From NCBI GenBank assembly GCA_014802265.1, contig JAAVCP010000083.1, positions 28,390 through 92,389 of the forward strand: a DNA stretch of 64,000 nt, in the 5' to 3' direction. The position numbers were made by a program, and so were the translations under genes. Of the stretch, positions 34,991 to 45,500 are shown in pieces. Source of the stretch: Bacteroides sp. Lineage in GTDB: Bacteria > Bacteroidota > Bacteroidia > Bacteroidales > Muribaculaceae. The notes beneath the pieces were generated by a model. The model was not told the origin of the DNA. It did not search any database and worked only from the letters and a program-made list of their open reading frames with translations. Each line of letters begins with the position of its first letter. The first letter of the stretch is position 1.

Positions 34991-37429
34991 ATGAGGAAGA
35001 ATTTTTTGTTCGTGCTGACGTTGGGCGGTCTGTTATTTAACGCCTCTGCCGCCGTGCCATTTCAAAAGGGAATGACAGCACCTAAACATCGCTCTCTCGG
35101 AATTACCAACATCATGAGAGCACCTGCAACACAAACATTGCTCAATGAGGATTTCTCAGGATTTTCCGGTGGTAGTGAGGATGATCCGGGGGAGGAGATT
35201 GAGTATGTCAACGGCTATCATATACCTGACGAGTTGACTACGGTGCCGGGCTGGACCGGTGGGGGTATATTCCCGACCGGCGGAAGTATTGCGCTTAAGA
35301 AGAGAAGTATTAACAACAATCTCGGTTTTATTTCGACCCCGCCTATGTATCTCGGAGGAACAGCCACATTGACATTCCGTGCGCGTTGTCTCCCCGGATC
35401 TACTGGAAGTTCATTGTGGATTGCCCTGTGTGACGACTATTATGGACCGGGTGATGACCAGGAGAATTTTAAACTCACGGAAGATTGGGAGACCTATACT
35501 ATGGTGGCAACTCATGCAGAACTTGACGAGATGTCTTATTTCCAACTTCAGGCAGAAAAGGGATTTGTGCAGATTGACGATGTAAAGATTGACTTTGTAA
35601 GAGACCGTCTGCCCAGCCCTTATGCTTACAATGCCATTAACCTGTCACCAACAGAGTTTGTGGCATCGTGGGAGGAGTGTGATGTGCCGACTTATCGTCT
35701 TAATGTTGTTTGCAAGGAGTTAGCTCCGGTTGATAAAAAAGGGAAGTTGGCAGAAACTTTTGATGGTATCAGTGTTAATGCTGATAATTCTACTATCAAT
35801 TTATCTAACCCGAATTATCCGGAAGGATGGGAGATAAATCTTTCGCCGAACGGAACAAAAGATGTTTCTCTCGATGTCGGTAATTATCATTCCGCTCCTT
35901 TGTCGCTTGTTTTTGATGCGGAGGGGGATGCCATAACCACCGCAGAGACTCCATATCCGATTGACGGACTGAAATTTTGGGTAAAGCCATCGCAGATGGA
36001 AGACGACGAGACAATCATGTCACTTCTCCGTGTGGAGATTTATCATTCACTTACAGGGGTATGGGAAAATATTGCTCATCTGCCTTATTACTGGATGACA
36101 AGCGACGGTGATTTCTATGAGATGATGCCGGAAGCATTGGGGGAAGATGTGACAAGGGTGCGTCTGTCTATGATTCAGAAAGGAAAGGTAGATTTCTTTA
36201 TTGATGACGTGGAACTAAGTTACTCATCAAAGGGAGAAACGTATTATGTGATCAAGGATCTTGACATAGAAGACACTGAGTATACCGTATCAGGTATTAA
36301 CCCTGAAAATGAGTATTCATATTATGTTCTGTCGGTCGATGGTGATTTGGTGTCTGAGCCAAGCTATGTTATCTGGGTTGACGGTATCACGGGACTTAAA
36401 CCGGAGGCAATGGAGGCAACCGATGTGACAGCGACGTCTTTCACTGCCAACTGGAAGCAATTGGGTCATGCCACAAACTATAAGGTAGAAACCAGCTTCA
36501 TTATACGTGCTGATGAAGACATGCCGGGAGTAGTGGTTCTCGAAGAGAATTTTGACGGTATAACCAATTCAGGCACAGATTGGGTTTCTCCATATAATTT
36601 TGCAGAACACGGCATGACAAGCACAGGTTGGAGCGCAACACAACCGGCATGGCAACCGGGTATGGCAGGCACACAGGGTACTTCCTGGATAGGAACTGCC
36701 GGGCTGGTTTATTCTCCCAATCTAAATCTTTCAGGAAATGCCGGTGAGGGTTTTGACGTGGAAGCAACAGTTGTCACCACTGTGGAATCTATAGAAGACG
36801 GATCAGGAAACGTATATGAGGAAGGGGTATATGTAATGGTGCTTAACACTCCATTTGATTCCCAGGCTGTGACTGCCGCATTGATTGATACGCCGACAGT
36901 GGGGAGCCACACAGCCAAGGTGCATGTTCCGAATCCGGAAGGCGCAGACTTGTCGAATATAATCGTTGCATTTATGAATAAGACCGGTACAGCTTTCTAT
37001 GTGGATGATGTGTGCATAATGCAGGATCTTCGCAAAGGAGAGGAACTTATAGCACCGTTGTCAATAGGGTTCTCGGAAGGTACATCTCTCCATGTCGGAG
37101 ACATAAGGAAGGGTTCAGACCATGCATACAGTATCACCGCTTCTACTCGCCGCAATTATGAGGATTTTGTGTCGGAAACGTCTGACATGATGACGGTGGC
37201 TACTTCCACAGTAGGGGTAAACAAAGTGGAGGCGGAACTTTCAGGGGTTAGTGTTTCAGTGGCTAATGGTATTCTTAGCATTAATGCTTCGGAGGATTTT
37301 GAAATCTGTGTTTATTCTGCTGAGGGAGTATTGAAGGCACAGGCAATAGGGACTCTCAGCAAGGAGCTCCCGCAGGGGATATACATTGTGAAAGCCGGTG
37401 AATATACGGCGAAAGTATTTGTACGATAA
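34991..37429 (+). CDS. Secreted multidomain protein with type IX-like sorting tail
   Basis: 812 residues from the ATG at 34991 (MRKNFLFVLTLGGLLFNASAA, a clear signal peptide; the upstream ATG at 34940 would bury it). It contains choice-of-anchor-J-like beta domains beginning LLNEDFSGFSGG and VVLEENFDGITNSG, and fibronectin III-like parts such as GLKPEAMEATDVTATSFTAN near 490. The last 70 residues (VANGILSINASEDFEICVYS ... GIYIVKAGEYTAKVFVR) match the type A C-terminal sorting domain of the Por/type IX system. Function is unknown; surface location is likely. The gene has its own promoter and ends in a hairpin element and terminator. Confidence 0.82.
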   Translation: MRKNFLFVLTLGGLLFNASAAVPFQKGMTAPKHRSLGITNIMRAPATQTLLNEDFSGFSGGSEDDPGEEIEYVNGYHIPDELTTVPGWTGGGIFPTGGSIALKKRSINNNLGFISTPPMYLGGTATLTFRARCLPGSTGSSLWIALCDDYYGPGDDQENFKLTEDWETYTMVATHAELDEMSYFQLQAEKGFVQIDDVKIDFVRDRLPSPYAYNAINLSPTEFVASWEECDVPTYRLNVVCKELAPVDKKGKLAETFDGISVNADNSTINLSNPNYPEGWEINLSPNGTKDVSLDVGNYHSAPLSLVFDAEGDAITTAETPYPIDGLKFWVKPSQMEDDETIMSLLRVEIYHSLTGVWENIAHLPYYWMTSDGDFYEMMPEALGEDVTRVRLSMIQKGKVDFFIDDVELSYSSKGETYYVIKDLDIEDTEYTVSGINPENEYSYYVLSVDGDLVSEPSYVIWVDGITGLKPEAMEATDVTATSFTANWKQLGHATNYKVETSFIIRADEDMPGVVVLEENFDGITNSGTDWVSPYNFAEHGMTSTGWSATQPAWQPGMAGTQGTSWIGTAGLVYSPNLNLSGNAGEGFDVEATVVTTVESIEDGSGNVYEEGVYVMVLNTPFDSQAVTAALIDTPTVGSHTAKVHVPNPEGADLSNIIVAFMNKTGTAFYVDDVCIMQDLRKGEELIAPLSIGFSEGTSLHVGDIRKGSDHAYSITASTRRNYEDFVSETSDMMTVATSTVGVNKVEAELSGVSVSVANGILSINASEDFEICVYSAEGVLKAQAIGTLSKELPQGIYIVKAGEYTAKVFVR

Positions 37430-37435
37430 ATTCAG

Positions 37436-37511
37436 GAGATTAGCCTCAGTTAATCTCACAGAACCAAAGTAATTGGATATAAAAAAGCTCAGCGAAATCG
37501 CTGAGCTTTTT
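37436..37511 (+). repeat. 3' hairpin-ACAGAAC-terminator element, copy 4 (short form)
   Basis: Seven bases after the stop codon, GAGATTA/TAATCTC forms a 7-bp hairpin followed directly by ACAGAACC, a short AT-rich linker and an intrinsic terminator. The stem sequence differs from copies 1-3 but pairs just as well, and ACAGAAC is kept, so pairing rather than sequence appears conserved. Confidence 0.45.
37482..37511. terminator. Bidirectional terminator
   Basis: AAAAAGCTCAGCG/CGCTGAGCTTTTT with a four-base loop, between the convergent secreted-protein and OPT transporter genes. Confidence 0.85.
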
Positions 37512-37537
37512 GTTTCAAATTATCTGAATTAATGAAA

Positions 37538-39511
37538 TTAGCGGCGTAGTTTAGCACGCTTGCTATCCCAGATAAAGTAACCAATAAGCAGGAGATAAGC
37601 TACGCAGCCGAGAATCTGAGTTGTTTCGTAGCTGCCCGGAGTAGTGTATTCAAATCCGGCAAAGCGGGTGATTGCTGCAAATACGCCGAAGAGAGCACCA
37701 CCGGCAATAAGTCCGGAAGCGAGAAGAGTACCACGGTCACGACGTGCGTCGTTGAGAGCCTGATCCTTAGAAGAATTACTTACGAAGTATGCCACAGCAC
37801 CGCCTACAAGCATAGGAGTGTTGAGAGAGAGTGGAATGAACATGCCGAGGCAGAAAGCGAGAGCCGGAACGCCGAGCCAGTTGAGGATGCAGGCGAGGAT
37901 AGCACCTACCATATAAAGAATCCAGGGAGTGTCGCCACCCATCATAAGTGGTTCGATCACCTTTGCCATTGCATTAGCCTGCGGAGCCACCAGCGCGTTG
38001 TCACCGGAGAAGCCATAAACCTGGTTGAGCACCATTATCACACCACCAACAGTGGCAGCCGACACGAGGGTACCGAGGAATTTCCAGCTTTCCTGCTTTT
38101 TAGGAGTTGAGCCGAGCCAGTAGCCAATCTTGAGGTCAGTCACAAAACCACCTGCCATTGAAAGGGCAGTGCAGACTACGCCACCGATAACCATTGATGC
38201 AACGATACCTGAGGTGCCACTGAGTCCGATACCCACGAATATAGCGGAAGCAATGATAAGGGTCATCAAGGTCATGCCTGACACTGGGTTAGAACCTACG
38301 ATGGCAATTGCATTAGCAGCCACTGTAGTGAAGAGGAAAGCAATAATTACCACCACAAGCCATGCTATGGCTGCCTGCCAGAGAGTGTGGATCACACCAA
38401 ACCAGAAGAAGAGGAACACTGCAACCAATGCAATAGCGATAAAGAATACGATATGCTTCATGGAAATGTCGAGCTGCCAACGCATTTCCTTGGTGGCGGA
38501 AGTTTTCCCTTTCAGCTCACGACCTGCGAGACCGACAGCCTGAGTAATAATGCCCCATGATTTGATAATGCCGATTACACCTGCCATTGCGATGCCGCCA
38601 ATGCCGATCATACGTGCATAGTCTTTAAAAATGGCGTCAGGCGACATTGCCACGAATTCCGGGCTTCCGTATGTACCAAGCAGTGGAATTATTATCCACC
38701 ACACGAATATTGAGCCTGCAAAGATAACGAAAGCATATTTCATACCTACTATGTAGCCCAGACCAAGAAGGGCGGCACCAGTGTTGCAACTGAGCACAAG
38801 CTTTGTCTTTTCAGCCAACGCCTGACCTGCAGAAGAAGCGAGGGAAGTCACTGTCTCAGCCCACCAGCCAAAGGTTGCAACTATGTAGTCGTAGATACCG
38901 CCAATGAGAGATGCCATAATGAGGGTCTTTGCCTGTCCACCCTCGTCAGAGTCTTTACCTTCTCCTGAGATAAGCACCTGAGTTGTGGCAGTAGCCTCGG
39001 GGAAGGGGTACTTGCCGTGCATATCTTTCACGAAATATTTGCGGAATGGGATAAAGAACAGAATACCAAGGATACCTCCCAGCAATGATGAGAGGAAGAT
39101 TTGGTAGAACTGCACAGTGATGTCAGGGTATTTCGCCTGAAGAATGAAGAGGGCAGGGAGAGTGAAGATAGCACCTGCCACAATCACACCGGAGCATGCG
39201 CCGATACTCTGGATAATGACATTCTGTCCTAACGGATTTTTCTTGCCGAGGGCGTTGCTGAGTCCTACTGCAATGATGGCGATCGGGATAGCTGCCTCAA
39301 ACACCTGCCCCACCTTCAACCCGAGATAAGCGGCAGCAGCGGAGAAGATAATCGCCATTACGAGACCGGTGATCACCGAATAGGGGGTCACCTCCTGCTG
39401 ATCGTGAGCAGGGTGCATCACCGGAGTGTATTTTTCATCGGCTGCGAGTTCGCGGAAAGCGTTCTCCGGCAGACCGGTGCCTGTGGTGATGTTTTCGTCG
39501 TTTTCTTTCAT
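37538..39511 (-). CDS. OPT family oligopeptide transporter
   Basis: 657 residues with about 14-16 hydrophobic segments. It matches the bacterial OPT family: TPYSVITGLVMAIIFSAAAAYLGLKVGQVFEAAIPIAI at the start, the QSIGACSGVIVAGAIFTLPALF segment, and FPEATATTQVLISGEG in the first third. Members import peptides or metal-chelator conjugates across the inner membrane with protons; the substrate here is unknown. It is a single gene, convergent with the secreted-protein gene. Confidence 0.93.
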   Translation of the reverse strand: MKENDENITTGTGLPENAFRELAADEKYTPVMHPAHDQQEVTPYSVITGLVMAIIFSAAAAYLGLKVGQVFEAAIPIAIIAVGLSNALGKKNPLGQNVIIQSIGACSGVIVAGAIFTLPALFILQAKYPDITVQFYQIFLSSLLGGILGILFFIPFRKYFVKDMHGKYPFPEATATTQVLISGEGKDSDEGGQAKTLIMASLIGGIYDYIVATFGWWAETVTSLASSAGQALAEKTKLVLSCNTGAALLGLGYIVGMKYAFVIFAGSIFVWWIIIPLLGTYGSPEFVAMSPDAIFKDYARMIGIGGIAMAGVIGIIKSWGIITQAVGLAGRELKGKTSATKEMRWQLDISMKHIVFFIAIALVAVFLFFWFGVIHTLWQAAIAWLVVVIIAFLFTTVAANAIAIVGSNPVSGMTLMTLIIASAIFVGIGLSGTSGIVASMVIGGVVCTALSMAGGFVTDLKIGYWLGSTPKKQESWKFLGTLVSAATVGGVIMVLNQVYGFSGDNALVAPQANAMAKVIEPLMMGGDTPWILYMVGAILACILNWLGVPALAFCLGMFIPLSLNTPMLVGGAVAYFVSNSSKDQALNDARRDRGTLLASGLIAGGALFGVFAAITRFAGFEYTTPGSYETTQILGCVAYLLLIGYFIWDSKRAKLRR

Positions 39512-39695
39512 TTGATGTTTAGTTGTTTTATGGTTGTTAATGTTGTTTGTCGATTTTGGGTTAGTTCATTTAAAATATAGGGGCGAATTTACAAAATTTT
39601 GGCTTAATGTTAAAATTTATTTGTATTTTTATGGTTATAAAATTAGTAATAATGCTGTCAAACATATATAAACTACTTAAAATAGACAAAACATT

Positions 39696-40262
39696 ATGGA
39701 CAACGTTTTATTTATGCGCAAAGCTAAGGAGCAGCTCACCAACAATTGGACAAACGCTCTGTTAGGCACACTGATTTATATACTGATTATGAGTGCCGCT
39801 TCTGCTACATACGTAGGTGAATATATCCTTGCGGGACCTATGTCTTTTGGTTACGTGCTTTTCATAGCATGTCTGGTTGATACTAAAGTAATCAATATCA
39901 ATCTATTGTTTAAGGGATTTGATAGATTTGTAGAAACTTTGGTTGCAGGTCTGCTGGTCAATTTGGCTATAACTGTAGGGATAGCTCTTCTGATTGTTCC
40001 GGGGATTATACTTGCGTGTGGATTCGGAATGACGTTCTTTATCATGGCAGACGATGCCAATATTTCGGGCATAGACGCAATGAAATTGAGCTGGAACATG
40101 ATGAACGGTCACAAGATGGACTTCTTCTGCCTTCAATTACGTTTCTTAGGGTGGATTCTTCTCTGCATACTTACTTGTGGGGTTGGTTTCTTATGGCTGG
40201 TTCCATATATGACAGCCACTTCCCTTAACTTCTATCGTCAGCTACGCTACGGCACATACTAA
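39696..40262 (+). CDS. DUF975-family membrane protein
   Basis: 188 residues with four to five hydrophobic segments. The pattern GPMSFGYVLFIACL, LLFKGFDRFVET, LLIVPGIILACGFGMTFFIMADD, AMKLSWNMMNGHKMDFFCL and FLWLVPYMTATSLNFYRQL fits the DUF975 family closely. The function is unknown. The gene is a lone plus-strand unit and ends in 3' element copy 2. Confidence 0.88.
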   Translation: MDNVLFMRKAKEQLTNNWTNALLGTLIYILIMSAASATYVGEYILAGPMSFGYVLFIACLVDTKVININLLFKGFDRFVETLVAGLLVNLAITVGIALLIVPGIILACGFGMTFFIMADDANISGIDAMKLSWNMMNGHKMDFFCLQLRFLGWILLCILTCGVGFLWLVPYMTATSLNFYRQLRYGTY

Positions 40263-40339
40263 TCAGCATAATATGCCAGATGACATATTCAAATTTATAT
40301 GCCATCTGATTAAAATTAATTCTGCTGACGGGTGGAGTA

Positions 40340-40476
40340 GTGAAACCGTGGGTTCACTCACAGAACGTAAGATGGAGCTATAATACAGGCTGGCTTTATT
40401 TGCAAGAGAGATATATGATCGAGAATATAAGATATATTAGAAATAGGGCGTATCAAAAAATTGATACGCCCTATTT
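40340..40476 (+). repeat. 3' hairpin-ACAGAACG-terminator element, copy 2
   Basis: GTGAAACCGTGGGTTCAC hairpin (40340-40357), then ACAGAACGTAAG, an AT-rich linker of about 70 bases, then a 16-bp terminator hairpin. It follows the DUF975 gene by 77 bases and converges on the PurF-like gene. Similarity to copy 3 extends from GTGAA through ACAGAACGTAAG and into the AAATAGGGCG terminator stem. Confidence 0.6.
40441..40476. terminator. Bidirectional terminator
   Basis: 16-base arms AAATAGGGCGTATCAA/TTGATACGCCCTATTT with an AAAA loop, between the convergent DUF975 and PurF-like genes. Confidence 0.8.
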
Positions 40477-40511
40477 CTGTGTAATCAGTCACAAAATGAA
40501 TTTCCAATTTG

Positions 40512-41969
40512 TCACTCTTTGCCTTCTGCCTTTTTATGGCAATGAGAGCAAGGATGGAAACGGCTACTACCGTCGAAACAGTGGGTGCAGAGTTTCTCTT
40601 TAGGCAATCCGATAGAAGATACAAGGGTCTCAATGGGATTGAATTTCAGAGAAGTGAGTCCGAAGCGTTCACGAATCTTCTCCACAAGTGTATTGTATTC
40701 CGGTGAATCGGTGGTGGCATATTTCTCCAGATTCTTATTGGGATCACCTTCAAGTTCACCGATTATACGACGTGTGATAAGCTCCATATCGCTCTTGGAA
40801 GAGGTAAAGCCGATAAACGGGCAGCTATAGATAAGAGGAGGACATGCAATGCGGATATGTACTTCCTTAGCACCGAGATCATACAGACCTTTCACATTGT
40901 CGGTAAGCTGGGTTCCCCTTACGATTGAGTCATCGCAAAGCAACGCACGTTGATCTTTCAGCATAGCCTCGTTGGGCACAAGTTTCATTTTTGCCACGAG
41001 GTTTCTCCTTGACTGCTCTGAAGGGGTAAAGCTTCGGGGCCATGTCGGAGTATATTTTGAGATGCAGCGACGATAGGGTACGCCTTTGCCGGCAGCATAA
41101 CCGAGAGCCATGCCTACTCCAGAGTCGGGGATACCGGCAGCACAGTCAACTTCGTTTTCGTCAGTTTTACCCATCTCATAGCCTGACTTGAAACGCATGT
41201 CTTCCACGTTAGTGCCTTCGTAGGAAGAAGTAGGGAAGCCGTAATATACCCAAAGGAAAGAGCAAATTTGCATCTCGTCGCCGGGAGGGGTGAGGGTCTC
41301 CACTCCGTCAGCAGTAATTTTCACTACTTCGCCGGGTCCGAGGTCACGATAATGCTTATAGCCCAAATTTGGGAAAGAAGTAGATTCAGATGCAGCGGCA
41401 AACCCCGTGCCATCTTCTTTCACACCCAATACTATAGGTGTGCGTCCAAGTTGGTCGCGGGCAGCTATGATGCAATTTTCAGTTAGGATAAGCAGAGAAC
41501 AAGAGCCGTCGATGCGTGAGAACATGTGCTTGATTCCCTCTTCAAAGTTTTTCCCCTTATTTATCAGGAGAGCGATAAGCTCAGTCTGGTTTGTGCGTCC
41601 GGAACTTAACTCTCCGAAGTGTGCGCCATCTTCAAGCAATTCTTTTTCCAGCTGATCCATGTTGCAAACTTTTGCAACCGTCACGATAGCGAATTTACCA
41701 AGGTGGGAATTGAAGACGATAGGTTGCGGATCATTGTCACTTATGACTCCGATTCCGATGTAACCCTTGAACTTGTCAAGCTCATCTTCAAATTTGGTGC
41801 GGAAATACGTGTTTTCGATACTGTGGATACTGCGGCAGAAGCAATGGTCATCTGTGTCGTAAGTGACCATACCGGCTCTGCGGGTTCCGAGATGTGAGTT
41901 GTAGTCAACTCCGTAAAACAGTTCGTTTCGGCAGGCATGTTTAGATGCTGCTCCGAAAAAACCTCCCAT
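40512..41969 (-). CDS. PurF-like protein lacking the catalytic cysteine
   Basis: 485 residues from the ATG at 41969. It has the two-domain amidophosphoribosyltransferase layout: an N-terminal class II glutaminase-like domain (LFYGVDYNSHLGTRRAGMVTY) and a C-terminal phosphoribosyltransferase domain with the PRPP loop LCDDSIVRGTQLTDNV at about 330. In active PurF the protein starts MCGI, with Cys as nucleophile; here it starts MGGFFG, so glutamine hydrolysis should be lost. The tail carries two CxxC-type pairs (LCTHCFDG, PCSHCHKK) that could bind a metal. Bacteroidetes genomes are known to hold such a PurF paralogue; its role is not established. Confidence 0.85.
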   Translation of the reverse strand: MGGFFGAASKHACRNELFYGVDYNSHLGTRRAGMVTYDTDDHCFCRSIHSIENTYFRTKFEDELDKFKGYIGIGVISDNDPQPIVFNSHLGKFAIVTVAKVCNMDQLEKELLEDGAHFGELSSGRTNQTELIALLINKGKNFEEGIKHMFSRIDGSCSLLILTENCIIAARDQLGRTPIVLGVKEDGTGFAAASESTSFPNLGYKHYRDLGPGEVVKITADGVETLTPPGDEMQICSFLWVYYGFPTSSYEGTNVEDMRFKSGYEMGKTDENEVDCAAGIPDSGVGMALGYAAGKGVPYRRCISKYTPTWPRSFTPSEQSRRNLVAKMKLVPNEAMLKDQRALLCDDSIVRGTQLTDNVKGLYDLGAKEVHIRIACPPLIYSCPFIGFTSSKSDMELITRRIIGELEGDPNKNLEKYATTDSPEYNTLVEKIRERFGLTSLKFNPIETLVSSIGLPKEKLCTHCFDGSSRFHPCSHCHKKAEGKE

Positions 41970-41999
41970 AGAAACAGTTTTTAAATTAGAATTACGGCG

Positions 42000-42007
42000 C
42001 AAAATTA
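42000..42007 (-). promoter_or_regulatory. Probable -7 box of the PurF-like gene
   Basis: TAATTTTG on the minus strand, 30 bases upstream of the start; no TTTG at the usual -33 distance. Confidence 0.4.
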
Positions 42008-42106
42008 CAAAAAAAACGGCAAATTCTATGTCTCACATTTCCGATTTCGTATTTTCCAATAAAATATTCGGATAAATGCGAAATCATTACTTTTTGCAAA
42101 AGTATA

Positions 42107-42162
42107 TTGAAATATAAAAACGGGCATACCCTAAATACGGTACGCCCGTTTTTATATTTCAA
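42107..42162. terminator. Long terminator hairpin after the efflux operon
   Basis: Arms TTGAAATATAAAAACGGGC and GCCCGTTTTTATATTTCAA pair over 19 bp and continue with a partly paired apex. It overlaps the last codon region of the PII-like gene and ends the minus-strand efflux operon. Confidence 0.8.
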
Positions 42163-42452
42163 ATTGTTTGGGTTATGGTCCAGACGAATGCACGGAGTCC
42201 GAGGAGGGGTTTCGACTCGTCGAGCTGTCGGAGTTTCTGCAGCACCGTGTCGAGTTTCGAATCTTCCACTATTGTCATGATTGCGCCTCCTAATGCGGGC
42301 CATGCGTGGCTGCCGTAGTGCGGGTCACCTTTTACGGAACCGCGTCCCTGTGTCTCTCCAAATGATGTGAACCCACGGCACCCGTTTCGGTCAAGCACCT
42401 CTATTATGGCTTCGTAGTGTGCCTGGTCAAAGGCTATAAATATCGCTTGCAT
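42159..42452 (-). CDS. PII-like protein at the end of the efflux operon
   Basis: 97 residues with a ferredoxin-like GlnB-type pattern: MQAIFIAFDQAHYEAIIEVLDRNGCRGFTSF, then a Gly-rich T-loop-like stretch TQGRGSVKGDPHYGSHAWP and IVEDSKLDTVLQKLRQL. The size and strand order fit a PII/CutA-like small trimer. The uridylylated tyrosine motif of GlnB is not evident. It is 70 bases downstream of the RND pump gene and probably belongs to the same transcript; a role in sensing a pump-related ligand or metal is an inference. Confidence 0.72.
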   Translation of the reverse strand: MQAIFIAFDQAHYEAIIEVLDRNGCRGFTSFGETQGRGSVKGDPHYGSHAWPALGGAIMTIVEDSKLDTVLQKLRQLDESKPLLGLRAFVWTITQTI

Positions 42453-42522
42453 ATTTATTCAATTATTAATCTTACATCTATTCAATTAGGAATTGTCAAT
42501 TCCTAATTGAATAGATTACTAA

Positions 42523-45500
42523 TTATTTAGCATACTGTTTCTTTAGTTTACGACGCTGATTCTTAACGCCGTTTCCTGCAAACACGCAGTAGAGCACCGG
42601 CACGAACAGCAGGGTCAGGATAGTGGAGAATGTCAGACCACCGATAACGGCAGTACCCATCGGTCGCCACATTTCAGCACCTTGTCCGCTACCCACAGCC
42701 ATAGGCACCATACCTAAAATTGTGGTAAGTGTGGTCATGACTACAGGACGCAGACGAGATTTGCCACCAAGAATAACCGCAGTGCGGATACCCATTCCGC
42801 GTTCACGGTTAAGGTTGATGTAGTCAATAAGCACGATACCATTCTTCACCACGATACCGATAAGCATGATACCTCCGATCATACTCATTACGTTAAGGGT
42901 GTGCCCGGTGAGCCAAAGGATAAGAAACACTCCTGAGAACGCAAATAGCAATGAGGTCATAATGATACCCGGATAGGTGAAACTCTCAAACTGGGCTGCC
43001 ATAACTATATATACGAGGAGAATGATAAGTACCCCGAGCATCATAAGGTCGCCGAAAGAATCCTGCTGATCCTCGTATGAACCAGACAGACCGATATTGA
43101 TTCCTGACGGGATATTCATCTCGTCAATCTTGATTTCCGCCTCAGTCACAATCTGGCTCATCGGCACTCCGTCTACCACAGCCGACACGGTGATGATACG
43201 CTCACGGTCTTTACGCTCGATGGTGGGGGGAGTGAAACGTTCCACCACAGTGCCAAGCTCCTTAATCCTGATGCCTGCTCCGGAAGGGGTATACACAACG
43301 ATATTCTCTATATCGGAAAGTGATGTGCGGTTAGCCTTGTCATACATCACTTTAATGTCATATTCCTCACCGTCTTCACGGAATCGGGAAGCTACGGAGC
43401 CGTTGATACGGTTTCGCAGATAATATGCCGCAGTCTGGAGGTTTAGCCCGTAGAGTGCTAATTTTTCACGGTCGAAGTCAACCTGATATTCCGGCTGATA
43501 GTCAGAACGAGAGATGGTGACGTCGGCAGTGCCGGGGATTCCTTCGAGGATTCTCTTCAGTTGCTGTGCCACTGAGTCTGTCTCCGTGAAGTCATAACCA
43601 TATATCTCAAAGTCAACGGTAGCCTGACCGCCCATTCCCTGGCCTCGACCGCCGCCGATATTTACCTGTGCTTTCTTAAATTCAGGGAATTCGCTTTCAA
43701 TGTCTTTACGCATGCCGTCGGCAATCTCCTTTATGCCTCTTTTACGGTCGCCCGGATCTTGGAGCCTGATATTCATGGAGATAATATGTGAGCCGTTATC
43801 TTGCAGTGATGCGTAAGTATTATCGGAGCTGGCAGGACCCACAGTGTAGCTCGACACAAGAATTTCAGGATATTTATCCCTCCATAGCGAGTCGAGTCGT
43901 CGGGTAGCGTCTTGCGAAATCTCCACACGCGTGCCGATGGGGGTTTCGAGCGACACTCCGAGGCGTCCGTCATCTTGAGTCGGGAAGAACTCTGAGCCTA
44001 CTTGTTTCATAAGGAAGATTGAGCCGACGAAGATACCAAGACAGACAAGGATTGTCACCGTGCGGTGTGCCACCACACCACGCAGCAGTCGTGCATAGGC
44101 ATTGTCAAATTTGTCAAGGGCACGCTCTATGGGGAGATAAAGGGTGTTGTAAAGTTTTGAATGATGATTGTTAAGACGCAACCACTGGGAGCAAAGCATC
44201 GGAGTGAGCGATAGGGCACAAGTGGTGGAGATAATCATCATGATGGTCACCATCCAGCCTAACTGGCGGAAAAGAACACCTGTCATGCCGGTGACGAGGG
44301 TAAGTGGGAAGAACACCGCTATAAGGGTAAGCGTTGACGCTATAACGGAGATAGCCACCTCATTGGTGCCATGCACGGCTGCCTGTTTCGGATCAGAGCC
44401 TCTTTCAATATGGGTGGTGACGTTTTCAAGCACCACAATTGCGTCGTCAACCACCATACCGATAGATATAGACAGGGCTGAGAGGGAGACGATATTAAGG
44501 GTATTACCCGTGGCAAACAGGTAGATAAATGATGCAATCAGAGAGACCGGAATCGTAATTACGATAATCATAGTGGCTCTCCATCTTCCGAGGAACACAA
44601 ACACCACAATCATCACGAAGAGAAGGGCGTAGAGCACTGTCTCCTCAAGTGAGGCGATGGTGTTGCGGATATTGTCGGAGGTATCCACAATCACACCGAG
44701 TTTTACGTCGGAAGGAAGATTCTTCTGAAGTCGCGGAAGCATCTTCATCACCTTGTCGGAGATAGCAACGGAGTTTGCCCCTGACTGCTTCTGAATTATA
44801 ATCATGGCACCCTCCTTACCCCCGATGTAGGTCTGCTGGGTTCTTTCCTCAAGGGAGTCGTCAATACGAGCCACGTCTTTCAGATAAACCACCTTTCCGT
44901 TATAGGAGCCGACAGGGATATTTTCCATTTGGGAAGTTTCGTCAAACTCCCCTTGCACACGGAGGGCATATGTGTTTGAACCAATATCGAAAGAACCCCC
45001 GGGAATATTCCTGTTTTCAGCACCGATTATGCTTGCTATTGTCTCTACTGAGAGATGGTAAGCCTCCAGACGGTTAGGGTCACAATATATATGAATCTCA
45101 CGTTTGGGCGCACCGGAAATTGACACGGAGCCCACGCCGTCAACACGGGCAAGCGGGTTGGCTACCGCATCATCAAGAATCTTGTAAAGACCTGCCATAC
45201 TTTCCTTTGCCTCCACCGAGAGCAGGCAGATAGGAATCATGTCGGTTGAAAACTTGAAGATAATCGGATTTTCGGAATCATCGGGAAGCGATGACTTCAC
45301 CATGTCGAGTTTGTCACGTACATCATTAGTTAGCACATCAATATCATAGCCATATTCAAACTCCAGGGTTATGACTGATGTATTTTCACGTGAATTGGAA
45401 GTGATGTGCTTAAGGTGTTCCACTGAGTTAAGGGTGTTCTCAAGCGGTTTGGTTACATTTTGCTCTATATCTTCCGCACTGGCACCGGGATACATTGTTA

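Noticed and set aside
40512..41969. Calling this gene canonical purF
   Set aside because: The catalytic N-terminal Cys is absent, so the name would imply an activity the sequence does not support.
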